45,286 bases of DNA, taken from assembly GCA_030648155.1 (NCBI GenBank), contig JAUSIK010000003.1:1-45286 (forward strand). Direction: 5' to 3'. Positions 7,895 to 15,688 of this stretch are shown piece by piece. The notes beneath the pieces were generated by a model. It was given only the letters and a program-made list of their open reading frames with translations. It was not told the DNA's origin and ran no database searches. A program made the translations under genes and the position numbers. The DNA is from Nanobdellota archaeon. Lineage in GTDB: Archaea; Nanobdellota; Nanobdellia; Pacearchaeales; GW2011-AR1. The stretch's first letter is position 1. The number at the start of each line of letters is the position of its first letter.

Positions 7895-8683
7895 ATGATG
7901 AAAAGAGGAGCGTCTGGGGCACTTTTAGTTTTCATTTTATTGATAGCTATAGGATTTATGGGAATAGGTGTATGGAAATATAATGAAGGCAGATCATTAT
8001 TAACTGGAAATGTTGTTGCTGATTCTGCTTATCAAGAAGTTCAAGCTACACCTACTCCAAAATCATGGGTGGTAGTAACACCGACACCAACGCCAAGCTG
8101 CAAAGATGTTCAAGTGCCTTATGAAGGTCAAGAAGAATATATGAAATTAGAATACTATAAAGAAACTGTTCCCTATACGGATAAAGAATGTGAGATAAAG
8201 ACTCTTGTCTATTCCATAGAGAATACAGGCTTTGATTATGATACATGCAATAGCAACAAAGAAGAATGTATCAAATACAATTTCTTTGGAGGGTGTTCAG
8301 AAAAGAAAACATATTGTGTTGATAGAAGCTCTGCATGTTCTTTAGATATACGCAACCAGGATAGTGAGCAGGGAGGAACATGGACTATTAAGCACGAATT
8401 CTTCGTGGCAGGAAGTCAGACTGCTTTTAAGTCAGCTGAGACTTCTGTATATTTGTATCCTCAAACTACAAAGAGAATTAAGAACGAGATACGAGTTACT
8501 AGCGATGGTGAAAATGGGGAGGCAAATAAAAATATAGCTTCTTGCAATTACATTCTTTCTCCAAATCTTCCGCAGAAGCAAGTATGTAAAGATGTTATTA
8601 AATATAATGAAGTGCAAAGAACCAGAGAAGTAACTGCTTATCGTCCTGTGACTAAATATAGAACAGAAAGAGAATGCGATTAA
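7895..8683 (+). CDS. Cysteine-rich, membrane-anchored surface protein
   Basis: 262 residues (ATG 7898 is an equally possible start). One N-terminal membrane helix (ALLVFILLIAIGFMGIGVW) is followed by LTGNVV, a Thr-Pro spacer (VVTPTPTPS), and an extracellular region with at least ten cysteines. The N- and C-terminal parts of that region look alike: CKDVQVPYEGQEEYMKLEYY and CKDVIKYNEVQRTREVTAY are each followed by a repeating valine/tyrosine/glutamate pattern and a final cysteine. This suggests an internal duplication of a beta-rich, disulfide-closed module. A TATA-like box at 7866-7875 is shared in the divergent promoter with the RHH gene. Function unknown; probably a cell-surface adhesin or envelope protein. 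Confidence 0.72.
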   Translation: MMKRGASGALLVFILLIAIGFMGIGVWKYNEGRSLLTGNVVADSAYQEVQATPTPKSWVVVTPTPTPSCKDVQVPYEGQEEYMKLEYYKETVPYTDKECEIKTLVYSIENTGFDYDTCNSNKEECIKYNFFGGCSEKKTYCVDRSSACSLDIRNQDSEQGGTWTIKHEFFVAGSQTAFKSAETSVYLYPQTTKRIKNEIRVTSDGENGEANKNIASCNYILSPNLPQKQVCKDVIKYNEVQRTREVTAYRPVTKYRTERECD

Positions 8684-8829
8684 TTTAGCTCCAATATTGC
8701 TTTTTCTGGTTTTACTAATTTGTAAATTTTTTTTCTTGTATCTTCTTTGTCTTTCTTAAATTCAGCCCACCAGTGTTTTATAAATTCAGAAAAGAAAACA
8801 TTTCTAATATTATCATTTATGAGAGTGGA
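8680..8829 (-). pseudogene. Possible start-less ORF remnant downstream of rad50
   Basis: Directly after the rad50 stop the minus strand has an open frame of about 49 codons ending TAA at 8682-8680, encoding TLINDNIRNVFFSEFIKHWW and then a Lys/Glu-rich tail ending VKPEKAILELN. It has protein-like composition but no ATG, GTG or TTG at its beginning; a stop precedes it by two codons. It is not in the rad50 frame. It may be the decayed C-terminus of a lost gene, or chance. Its end overlaps the stop of the convergent surface gene. Confidence 0.3.
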
Positions 8830-8839
8830 AACTTATTAC

Positions 8840-10930
8840 TCATGGTTTAGCCTCTTGAAGGAAGGTCTCTAAGGTATTATTGGGCTCTAGGGAAGAGATA
8901 TCTCCAATTTTTCTTATTCTCAAAATATTATCCATAAAACTTTCTATTTTTCTTTCATGGCTTACTATCACTAATTGAGAGACATTTAATTCGTTAAGAA
9001 CTTCGCGCATTTTTTCTAATTGAGGTTCAGAGAATCCATCGGTGGGTTCGTCTAAAATGACTAAATCTTTAGTTTTTATTTTACTTAGCATGGAATTGAT
9101 TATCTGATTAAGGGCTAACCTATATGCCAGAGCAACTGCTGTTCTTTCACCGCCTGAAAGAAAAGAGTATTCCATTTCTATATCTTTATGGAGAATTATA
9201 GGAGAAAAGGATTCATCCAAACGGACATTTAAAGAGCCCGCAGGTACAAGCATATGAAACCATTTGCTAAATACTCGTGAGAACTCCTGCCTTAATTTTA
9301 ATAATACATTGCGCTCTATAAATTGTATTAGTTCTAAGAAACTTACTGAAAGCCAATCGTGAAGCTCGGATATATAGGCTAAATTTTTTTTAATCAATTC
9401 TTTTGCTGTAATTGACTCTTCTCGCGAAACTATATCTTTTTTCAAAAGTTCTATTTCTTTTTTGATCTCTGCAAGAGAGATGTCTGCTTTTCTTTCCTCC
9501 TGCAAAGCTAGTACAAGATCCTCTTTTTTCAATTTTAATAAATTGTTATATTTGGAAAGCTCGAAAATCTTTTCTTTTAAAACTTGCAAATGTTTTTCAA
9601 GCAAAGAAATATCTTTTAGAATATTTTCTGAAGATTTAGACAGCATTTCTTTTCTTTTTTTTGCTCTTTCAAGATATTCAGTCTTGGATTTTAACAGTTC
9701 TTTAGCTGTTTTTTGATTTTCCAGATATTTTTTTTCTATTTTTAATTTGTCCATTTCTTTTGAGATTATCACTAACTCAGATTCTAGTGCAATAACTCTG
9801 GACTTGGCTTTCCCTATAATATTTTCAGTTTCATTTAAGATATTGTGCTTATGGGTTTCTGAAACATCCTGCAAACATGTGGGGCACATTTGTATTTTTA
9901 AAACCCTTTCTCTTTTCGCAAGAGTTTCCTGCTTTTGCTTTTCTAAAGAGTTTATTTCGCCGGCAAGGTGAGCATAATTTGAACTGATACTGTCTATACG
10001 CTGAATTTTATTTTCTAAACTTTTTATTATCGCTTGATACTCTTCTTCATTAAACAACTCTCCAATTTCTGAAATTGACTTTTCTATTTCCTTTGTTTCC
10101 TGCTCTATTGTAGAAATATTATCATATTTATTGGAAATCATTATTTTAGTTTTCTCCACTTCTTTTTCCAGATATATTTTTTCTTTAAGCATGATTTCTA
10201 GATTGGAGGCATCTAATTCTAAATTTTTTCTTAGAAAAGTCTTTTCTTCCAGCTCTTTTACTTTTATTATGATTTCTTCCTCAAGGACTTTTATCGCTGA
10301 TTTTTTTACCTGCAGTTTTGCTTTTTCATCATCCAAGGATTTTATTTCGCCTTGAAGAATTTTTGACTCTTCTTTGAGTTTATTTATAAAAACCGTTAAA
10401 TTTTCTCTCACTCTTTTGTACTTGTCTATCCCTAAAATATGCCTTAAGACATTAAGCCTTACTTCTGGGTCTTCTAATATTATTTGCTTCATATGCTCTT
10501 GAGGGGTGTAAACAGTATATCTATAAAGAAGATTGTTCTTTTTAATGAACTCTTGAGGATAGCCCATAAGCTCAAGAATTTTAATTTTAATTTCCGTTAG
10601 AGAGGCCTCTATTCTTTCGTTATCAATTTTAATTGATGCATATTCATTGGTTACACTTTTATGGCTTCTTTTTAATTTTCTTTCGATGATTACTTTTTTA
10701 CCATCGATTTCGAATTCTAATGATACCTCTCCACCGGCTGTGCCATTTCTAAGAAGTGAGGCTCCTCTCTGGCCTGGCTGAAGGCCGAAAAGAGAATATT
10801 CTAGTGCCAGTAGAATAGACGTTTTTCCAGAGCCGATATCTCCAGCAAGAAGAATTGACCCCTCTGGGAAAATTATTTCCTCCTCTTTGTAGGACCTTAT
10901 GTTTTTAAGCGATAATTTTTTAAGTTTCAT
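8840..10930 (-). CDS. rad50: Rad50 DNA double-strand-break repair ATPase
   Basis: 696 residues, somewhat shorter than the roughly 850-900 common in archaea because the coiled coils are short. Walker A GDIGSGKTS is at 30-38, a long coiled coil spans about 180-345, the zinc hook CPTC is at 349-352, the returning coiled coil at 370-540, the ABC signature LSGGER at 591-596, and Walker B VILDEPTD at 624-631. It forms the ATP-driven Mre11-Rad50 complex that processes DNA ends. Its ATG overlaps the mre11 stop by 4 nt, so the two are translationally coupled. The HerA and NurA partners often found beside them in archaea are absent from this window. Confidence 0.95.
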   Translation of the reverse strand: MKLKKLSLKNIRSYKEEEIIFPEGSILLAGDIGSGKTSILLALEYSLFGLQPGQRGASLLRNGTAGGEVSLEFEIDGKKVIIERKLKRSHKSVTNEYASIKIDNERIEASLTEIKIKILELMGYPQEFIKKNNLLYRYTVYTPQEHMKQIILEDPEVRLNVLRHILGIDKYKRVRENLTVFINKLKEESKILQGEIKSLDDEKAKLQVKKSAIKVLEEEIIIKVKELEEKTFLRKNLELDASNLEIMLKEKIYLEKEVEKTKIMISNKYDNISTIEQETKEIEKSISEIGELFNEEEYQAIIKSLENKIQRIDSISSNYAHLAGEINSLEKQKQETLAKRERVLKIQMCPTCLQDVSETHKHNILNETENIIGKAKSRVIALESELVIISKEMDKLKIEKKYLENQKTAKELLKSKTEYLERAKKRKEMLSKSSENILKDISLLEKHLQVLKEKIFELSKYNNLLKLKKEDLVLALQEERKADISLAEIKKEIELLKKDIVSREESITAKELIKKNLAYISELHDWLSVSFLELIQFIERNVLLKLRQEFSRVFSKWFHMLVPAGSLNVRLDESFSPIILHKDIEMEYSFLSGGERTAVALAYRLALNQIINSMLSKIKTKDLVILDEPTDGFSEPQLEKMREVLNELNVSQLVIVSHERKIESFMDNILRIRKIGDISSLEPNNTLETFLQEAKP

Positions 10931-12075
10931 ATTCCAATTATTTTTTTAGTTTCGTTAAGCAGTCTTTCTTCAAATATGGCGGACTTTTCGTCATCTATTT
11001 TTTCCAATTGAAGAACTTTTATTAATGGAGAAATTAATTTGTTAAACTTGCTTTGATTTGTGGATTCAAATTTTTTTATTACTTCTGACTCGATGTCTTC
11101 TGTATCAATTGTGTCTAGCTGCAACTCTGGCTCTGAAAGCTGAAGCCTTGATGTATTTTTTAACACAACCCATGCGCCGCTTTTTTTAGCAAACGTCTCT
11201 ATTTTGCCGAAATTTATATCTGAAGTTTTTCCCTGCTCAATTACTCCAGAAATTTTAATGATAACTATTTTATCATTGAGATTTTCCTTTACAAGCACAT
11301 TTAAAAGTTCATCAGTTGCATTTAGGGCATTGTTGGTTTCATAATTAATTACCAACACTTCCTTTATTTTGACTTCTCTCTTGTCAATTTTCCCATTATC
11401 AAAAATATAAAAAGATCCGCCTTTTAATTCTTCCAGCTCTGAAAGATTATTTGGAAATATGGGGCCAGGATAGACTTTTCCGTTTTTGCTATAATTAATA
11501 TGCAGGTGGCCTAAGGCAAGATAATTCACTTGAGGAAGTTTAGAATCATCTACCGATTTTATTTTGGGATTTGGAACCGCACTTTTAATCGTAGTATGGA
11601 GCATTAGAATCTTAAACAGCCCTGGAGAATCCTGAAGCTTTATTCTTTCTATTTCATCCACTTCTAAGCCTGATTTTTTCCCCGGGTAGCCGTAAATAGC
11701 TACATTTTTACATATAGTCGGCTGAAGAAAAATAAAACCGTTTCTTTCTTCATATTGGTGCACATTTTTGCAGAAACCTGATTTTTCAAGAACATCTAGA
11801 AAAGTTTTTCCTGATGCGGAATAGTCATGGCTCCCTGCAATTAAAAATACTGGAATTTTAACTTCCGATAATCTTCTAAATTCTTTGAAGGCTTCTTTCA
11901 ATGTATCTATTGATGGGTAAGATGAATCAAAAAGATCGCCTGCAATAAGTATAAAATCTACTTTCTCTTTTATGCAAATAGAAACTGTTTTTTGAAAACT
12001 TTGAAGATTGAGTGCATTTAATTCAGGCTGTCTCCATCCATCTAAGTGACAATCTGCTAAATGGGCGAATTTCAT
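10927..12075 (-). CDS. mre11: Mre11 nuclease
   Basis: 382 residues, a calcineurin-like phosphoesterase. Metal and catalytic motifs are in order: D8 and H10 (LADCHLDGW), D47 (IAGDLFD), H83 (IAGSHDYSASG), H160 (LMLHTT), H190 and H192 (LGHLHIN). The third motif reads GSHD where most Mre11 proteins have GNHD, so the usual metal-ligand asparagine is serine (S82). The C-terminal part carries the capping domain and a helical Rad50-binding region. It provides the endo/exonuclease of the end-processing complex and precedes rad50 in the same operon with a 4-nt overlap. Confidence 0.93.
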   Translation of the reverse strand: MKFAHLADCHLDGWRQPELNALNLQSFQKTVSICIKEKVDFILIAGDLFDSSYPSIDTLKEAFKEFRRLSEVKIPVFLIAGSHDYSASGKTFLDVLEKSGFCKNVHQYEERNGFIFLQPTICKNVAIYGYPGKKSGLEVDEIERIKLQDSPGLFKILMLHTTIKSAVPNPKIKSVDDSKLPQVNYLALGHLHINYSKNGKVYPGPIFPNNLSELEELKGGSFYIFDNGKIDKREVKIKEVLVINYETNNALNATDELLNVLVKENLNDKIVIIKISGVIEQGKTSDINFGKIETFAKKSGAWVVLKNTSRLQLSEPELQLDTIDTEDIESEVIKKFESTNQSKFNKLISPLIKVLQLEKIDDEKSAIFEERLLNETKKIIGI

Positions 12076-12128
12076 GCAATTTGAAGTAGTGGTTTGTTAT
12101 TTATAGTTTATTATGATCGAGGCTGAAA

Positions 12129-12617
12129 CTAACTGCCAGTACAAGTTATAGGGGTCGTAATTGCAGGGCATAATGAATCGACATTTTTCCTACCCTGTTT
12201 TGTTGTATAGGCTGGTTGAACTTCAAGAATATAATTTCCAGGGTCATCGTAACTAGCTGGCCTGGAAAAAGTAGGAAAATTAGACAATTGTCCTGGCTTA
12301 ATACCGAGACCTCCCGACTCATTTAAAATGTTAGCAGGAGACCCTGGTATATCCTCTTTAAAAGAACTTCCCGGCTTTCCAATACGAATATAGGCTTTAG
12401 TTATTTCGAAGAGCCCTCTATTTTCTAAAACTATTTTTAGTAGTCCATTTTCTGTACATTCAACATCATTTACAATTATATCTATTCCTTCTTTGCATTC
12501 GGGTTTTTCTTTTGGAACATACACCATTAGAAAACCATAGACTATACCTGCAATTGCCATGGCAATAATAATTAAGAGGACATAACTTACAACTTCACTA
12601 ACTCCTCTTTTATTCAT
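12129..12617 (-). CDS. Type IV pilin-like / archaellin-like secreted protein
   Basis: 162 residues. The N-terminus MNKRGVSEVVSYVLLIIIAM is a typical class III signal: a short basic leader ending KRG, then a hydrophobic helix with Glu near mature position 3-5, as processed by archaeal prepilin peptidase. The rest is a beta-rich extracellular domain with four cysteines (PECKEG, VECTEN, SLCPA, ITCTGS). The N-terminal domain is shared by many archaeal pilins. It probably assembles into a surface filament or serves as a minor pilin. No assembly ATPase or platform gene is in this window. Confidence 0.8.
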   Translation of the reverse strand: MNKRGVSEVVSYVLLIIIAMAIAGIVYGFLMVYVPKEKPECKEGIDIIVNDVECTENGLLKIVLENRGLFEITKAYIRIGKPGSSFKEDIPGSPANILNESGGLGIKPGQLSNFPTFSRPASYDDPGNYILEVQPAYTTKQGRKNVDSLCPAITTPITCTGS

Positions 12618-12670
12618 GTATGTTTATTGAGAGGGAGGTTTTTATATTTATCTTTGAGAATTAAAAATAT

Positions 12671-12925
12671 GCAGGGGGGGAGATTGCTCAGTTTAGGATG
12701 ATCAGCGCCCTTCTACCTTTCTCAGTGCTGTTCCCCTGTAAGCACTGCGCGTTCTGTTTAGGGATGCTCCGATCAAGGCCTGACCCAGTTCACAGAGGCA
12801 CAATCGAACAGGACAGTACCTCATAGTACAGTAGAAGACTGATATCTGCTACATCACGCACTCCTTTAAGCCCGCCATGAAGCCCGCTTGCGGACAGCGC
12901 AGGACTAGCGCGCCAGCTCCCCTAC
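12671..12925 (-). ncRNA. SRP RNA (7S RNA)
   Basis: A 255-nt island clearly richer in G+C than its surroundings with no ORF. On the minus strand the 5' GGGGAG pairs with the 3' CUCCCC (archaeal helix 1). The helix 8 signature is recognisable: GGGUCAGG on the 5' side and CGGAGCAUCCCUAA on the 3' side. CUUCUAC...GUAGAAG forms part of helix 5, and GUACU-AUGA-GGUAC may be helix 6. A TATA-like box lies 25 nt upstream and a U-run follows the 3' end. It is shorter than the roughly 300 nt usual in archaea, and an extra hairpin (CAGUGCU/AGCACUG) lies after helix 8. Confidence 0.82.
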
Positions 12926-12945
12926 ATAAAAGGCTGTTAATGAGA

Positions 12946-12954
12946 ATTTATAAA
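12946..12954 (-). promoter_or_regulatory. TATA box of the SRP RNA gene
   Basis: TTTATAAAT on the minus strand, centred near 12950, sits about 25 nt from the predicted RNA 5' end at 12925. This is the normal archaeal TBP/TFB spacing and fixes the 5' boundary of the RNA. Confidence 0.6.
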
Positions 12955-13048
12955 GGCATCGATGGGCTCATTTAAAGGATATAATTTGGAAGCCATCCTT
13001 GTCTATATTTTTCTTAATTTAGAAATTAATGGCTTTTGTTTTACCTAG

Positions 13049-13231
13049 CTAATCTTCACTTTCATCTTCTTGCGAAGATATTTGCTCTTTGATCTTTTTC
13101 AAATCGTCTTTTACCTTTATACGATTTCTTTTAACGGGACGGTTATTTTTTGAGGCCATTACTATTAGTAGAATTAGTAATAGAAGAGATAGAGCAAAAC
13201 CATTTGCAATTAATATTATTATAGGATCCAT
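13049..13231 (-). CDS. Small single-pass membrane protein with charged tail
   Basis: 60 residues: a hydrophobic N-terminal helix (IIILIANGFALSLLLLILLI) followed by a highly charged cytoplasmic-type tail rich in Lys and Glu (KVKDDLKKIKEQISSQ). CTTAAATAC on the minus strand (13253-13260) is 25 nt before the ATG, supporting a real leaderless gene. Function unknown; the size and shape resemble membrane tethers or accessory subunits. Confidence 0.6.
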   Translation of the reverse strand: MDPIIILIANGFALSLLLLILLIVMASKNNRPVKRNRIKVKDDLKKIKEQISSQEDESED

Positions 13232-13270
13232 TATAGTGGATTATTTGAATCGTATTTAAGTTTTCTTGTT

Positions 13271-13369
13271 CTTAAGAGAAGTTTGCAAAATTCAATAGTA
13301 ACAATCTTCTCTAACAAGAAATTTGAATAATTCCAAATTTAAAGGAGAATTTTCAAATTTCTTTTAAGA
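13271..13369. repeat. Structured ~97-bp intergenic element, copy 1
   Basis: Lies between argS (ending at 13371) and the small membrane gene. It matches the element at 31072-31167 closely over its first half (gagaagtttgcaa...aacaatcttctctaacaagaaatttgaa, in parts). The outer arms cttaagagaa (13271-13280) and ttcttttaag (13360-13369) are inverted repeats, and gagaagtttg pairs with caatcttctc. The inner 42 bp (13319-13360), itself a stem flanked by aaatttgaa/ttcaaattt, is inverted relative to copy 2. It could serve as a terminator or be a MITE-like element. Confidence 0.8.
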
Positions 13370-13370
13370 A

Positions 13371-15041
13371 TTACATTTTTTCTATAACTGGGATGCCTAA
13401 TAAAGATAGGGCGTTCTTTATAACTTGGGCGGTGGACTCTACTATTGAAATCCTAAAAGATTCTTTATCTGAACCGATTACTTTTTCTGAATGATAAAAT
13501 TCATTAAATAATTGTGCTAGTTCATAAACATAATTTGCAATCAGATTTGGGGCTAAATGGCTATAAGCCGATTCTACAGCCTGCGGAAATGCCGAGAGTT
13601 TTGAAATTAAATTTTTTTCTTTAGTATCTATAATTGAGAGTGATAATTTTTTTGGCTTTGATTTGGCTTTTCTTAAGATGCTTTTTGCTCTTGCATAAGT
13701 GTATAATAAGTAAGGGCCTGTGTTTCCTTCGAAAGATAGAAATCTCTCTATATCAAAAACCATATCTGAACTTCTATGGGTTTTTAAGTCTCCATAAATA
13801 ATTGCGGCGATTCCAATCGTTTTAGCCCTTCTTTCTAATTCTTGCTTGGAAAGTTTTTCTCTTTTACCTATCTCTTCTTTGGCTAAGTCGATAGTTTCAT
13901 TAATAATGTCGGACATAAAAACGGTTTTTCCTTTTCTTGTTGATAGTTTTTTTCCATCATTATCTAAATAAAGGCCATGATCTATATGCACACAATCCTT
14001 TGCCCATGAATGCCCCATTAATTCTAATATTTTGAAAAGTTGTCTAAAGTGCAGCTTTTGCTCTGCTCCCACTTCGTAAAACATTTTATTAAATTTATAT
14101 TTTTTATAACGATCAATGGCTGCGGCAATATCTCTTGTTACGTATAGGGTAGTTCCATCTGACTTTTTAATTATGCAAACCCCTAATCCATACTCTTCTA
14201 AATCTACAACTTCTGCTCCCTCGCTTTCTTTTAGCAGCCGTTTATTTTGTAATTCTGACATCATGACGCCCATCTTTTTATTATAGAGTGACTCACTAGA
14301 GATAACATCAAACTTTACCCCAAGCAAATTATAAATTTTATCAAATTCTTTTAAACTTAATTCTTTAAACTTTTTCCATAATTGAAGGGCTTCTTTATTG
14401 CCTTCTTCTAATTTTCTAAACCATTCTCTAGATTCGCTGTCTAATTCAGAAGAAGCATTAACTTTAATATACAATTCCAATAAATGATTAATAGGATCAT
14501 TCTTTAGTTTTTTTTCATCTCCAAATCTTTTGTATCCGGTTATTAATTTCCCGAATTGGGTTCCCCAATCCCCTAGATAATTAATTTTTATTGGCTTAAA
14601 GCCTACAAATTTTGATATATTTGCAATAGAATTGCCTATTATAGTTGATCTTAGATGTCCGATCCCAAAAGGTTTTGCTATATTTGTGGAGGAATATTCT
14701 GCAACAATAACTTTATTTTTGCCAAATGTGCTTGAGCCATATTTATCTTTTTGCTTTAAAATATCATTTAATGTATTTTGAGCAAGAAGTTTCTTGTTTA
14801 AATGAAAATTAATATATGGTCCTACGGAGACTATTTTCTCTATTTCTTTTGAGGATGAAATTTTTAATGAAATTTCCTTAGCAATTTCGACGGGATTTTT
14901 TTTGAATGTTTTTGCAAGAGAGAAACAAGGAAAGGCATAATCTCCCAACTCGGAATTTGGAGGAACTTCTAGCAAGGATTCTATCTCTTTTTTTTCCAAG
15001 GGCAGGGATTTTTTTAAGAGAGAAACAATTTTGTCTTTCAT
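13371..15041 (-). CDS. argS: Arginyl-tRNA synthetase
   Basis: 556 residues, a class I aminoacyl-tRNA synthetase that charges tRNA-Arg. An N-terminal Add1 domain (LEVPPNSELGDYAFPCF...LAKTFKKNPVEIA) is followed by the HIGH-equivalent GIGHLRST at 126-133, INYLGDWGTQFGKLI, and the KMSKS-equivalent KLSTRKG near residue 367. The DALR anticodon-binding domain is at the C-terminus (LYTYARAKSILR...ALSLLGIPVIEKM). It is complete and alone, preceded by a zinc-ribbon gene 30 nt upstream on the same strand. Confidence 0.96.
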   Translation of the reverse strand: MKDKIVSLLKKSLPLEKKEIESLLEVPPNSELGDYAFPCFSLAKTFKKNPVEIAKEISLKISSSKEIEKIVSVGPYINFHLNKKLLAQNTLNDILKQKDKYGSSTFGKNKVIVAEYSSTNIAKPFGIGHLRSTIIGNSIANISKFVGFKPIKINYLGDWGTQFGKLITGYKRFGDEKKLKNDPINHLLELYIKVNASSELDSESREWFRKLEEGNKEALQLWKKFKELSLKEFDKIYNLLGVKFDVISSESLYNKKMGVMMSELQNKRLLKESEGAEVVDLEEYGLGVCIIKKSDGTTLYVTRDIAAAIDRYKKYKFNKMFYEVGAEQKLHFRQLFKILELMGHSWAKDCVHIDHGLYLDNDGKKLSTRKGKTVFMSDIINETIDLAKEEIGKREKLSKQELERRAKTIGIAAIIYGDLKTHRSSDMVFDIERFLSFEGNTGPYLLYTYARAKSILRKAKSKPKKLSLSIIDTKEKNLISKLSAFPQAVESAYSHLAPNLIANYVYELAQLFNEFYHSEKVIGSDKESFRISIVESTAQVIKNALSLLGIPVIEKM

Positions 15042-15071
15042 TATTCTAAATCTTAAAAAGAATTAATAAAT

Positions 15072-15359
15072 CTATTCTTTTAATTTAAATCCACAACCTG
15101 GACAGAACTTGTCAATTTCTTCAATGGAGGCCTTACAGCTGGGGCAGTTAGTCATGGGAATTACCATTTTACCTCCGCATTCTCTGCAGAATTTTTGCTC
15201 CTCATCTCCAAAGCGCCCGCATTTATTGCATTTTGGCTTTGGTTTTTTTCTTTCTATAACGGTTTTATATCCTGTTTTCTTTCCTGAAACTAAAGCCCCG
15301 AATGCATTCTCGATCGCTTCAGTATCTTGAAATTTTCTTAAATCTATATTGCTTCCCAT
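15072..15359 (-). CDS. Double zinc-ribbon protein
   Basis: 95 residues. Two zinc ribbons occur in the C-terminal half: CNKCGRFGDEEQKFCRECGG and CPSCKASIEEIDKFCPGCGF, each with paired CxxC knuckles. The N-terminal about 40 residues are helical and charged with no known motif. Such proteins in archaea often act as small adaptor or nucleic-acid-binding proteins. It starts about 30 nt before argS and is likely cotranscribed. The 183-bp gap on its other side, up to the tRNA gene, holds no ORF that I could support. Confidence 0.75.
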   Translation of the reverse strand: MGSNIDLRKFQDTEAIENAFGALVSGKKTGYKTVIERKKPKPKCNKCGRFGDEEQKFCRECGGKMVIPMTNCPSCKASIEEIDKFCPGCGFKLKE

Positions 15360-15542
15360 CTTTTCTAATAATTTTATGATGTATAAGCAGTTTAAAAAGT
15401 TTATTCTTCTTTTTTGATAATGTCAAATAGGCTTTATCGTCTTAAAAAAGGCTAATTAGTGCTATCTATATTTTTAGTCATAGCTGTAGAAGGAAAGCGA
15501 ATTAAAATTGATTAATTAATTATAAATATTATCGACGAGAAA

Positions 15543-15614
15543 GCCTCTAGGGGGAATCGAACCCCCGGCCTCTTGTTTACGAAACAAGCGCTCTGCCGAC
15601 TGAGCTATAGAGGC
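15543..15614 (-). tRNA. trnT: tRNA-Thr (anticodon CGU)
   Basis: 72 nt on the minus strand form a full cloverleaf: acceptor stem GCCTCTA/TAGAGGC, D arm GCTCAGTCGGCAGAGC, anticodon arm CTTGT-TTCGTAA-ACAAG, and T arm CCGGGGGTTCGATTCCCCC. The seven-base loop TTCGTAA gives anticodon CGU, which reads ACG threonine codons. CCA is not encoded, consistent with the CCA-adding enzyme in the same window. A TATA-like TTTATAAAC about 25 nt upstream on the minus strand (near 15640) is its likely promoter. No intron. Confidence 0.95.
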
Positions 15615-15688
15615 ACGAATACAAAATAACAGAAAGGTTTATAAACTTCTGGCTTTTTGTAGAGGGATAAAAAGAGATTTTGTAAAAA

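Noticed and set aside
8680..8829. Frameshifted C-terminus of rad50
   Set aside because: Rad50 already ends after its Walker B and D-loop regions. The open frame lies after the rad50 stop and does not continue its sequence.
12671..12925. RNase P RNA or a tRNA cluster in the GC-rich island
   Set aside because: SRP helix 1 and helix 8 signatures are present; I did not find the conserved ACAGAAA-type RNase P motifs or cloverleaves.
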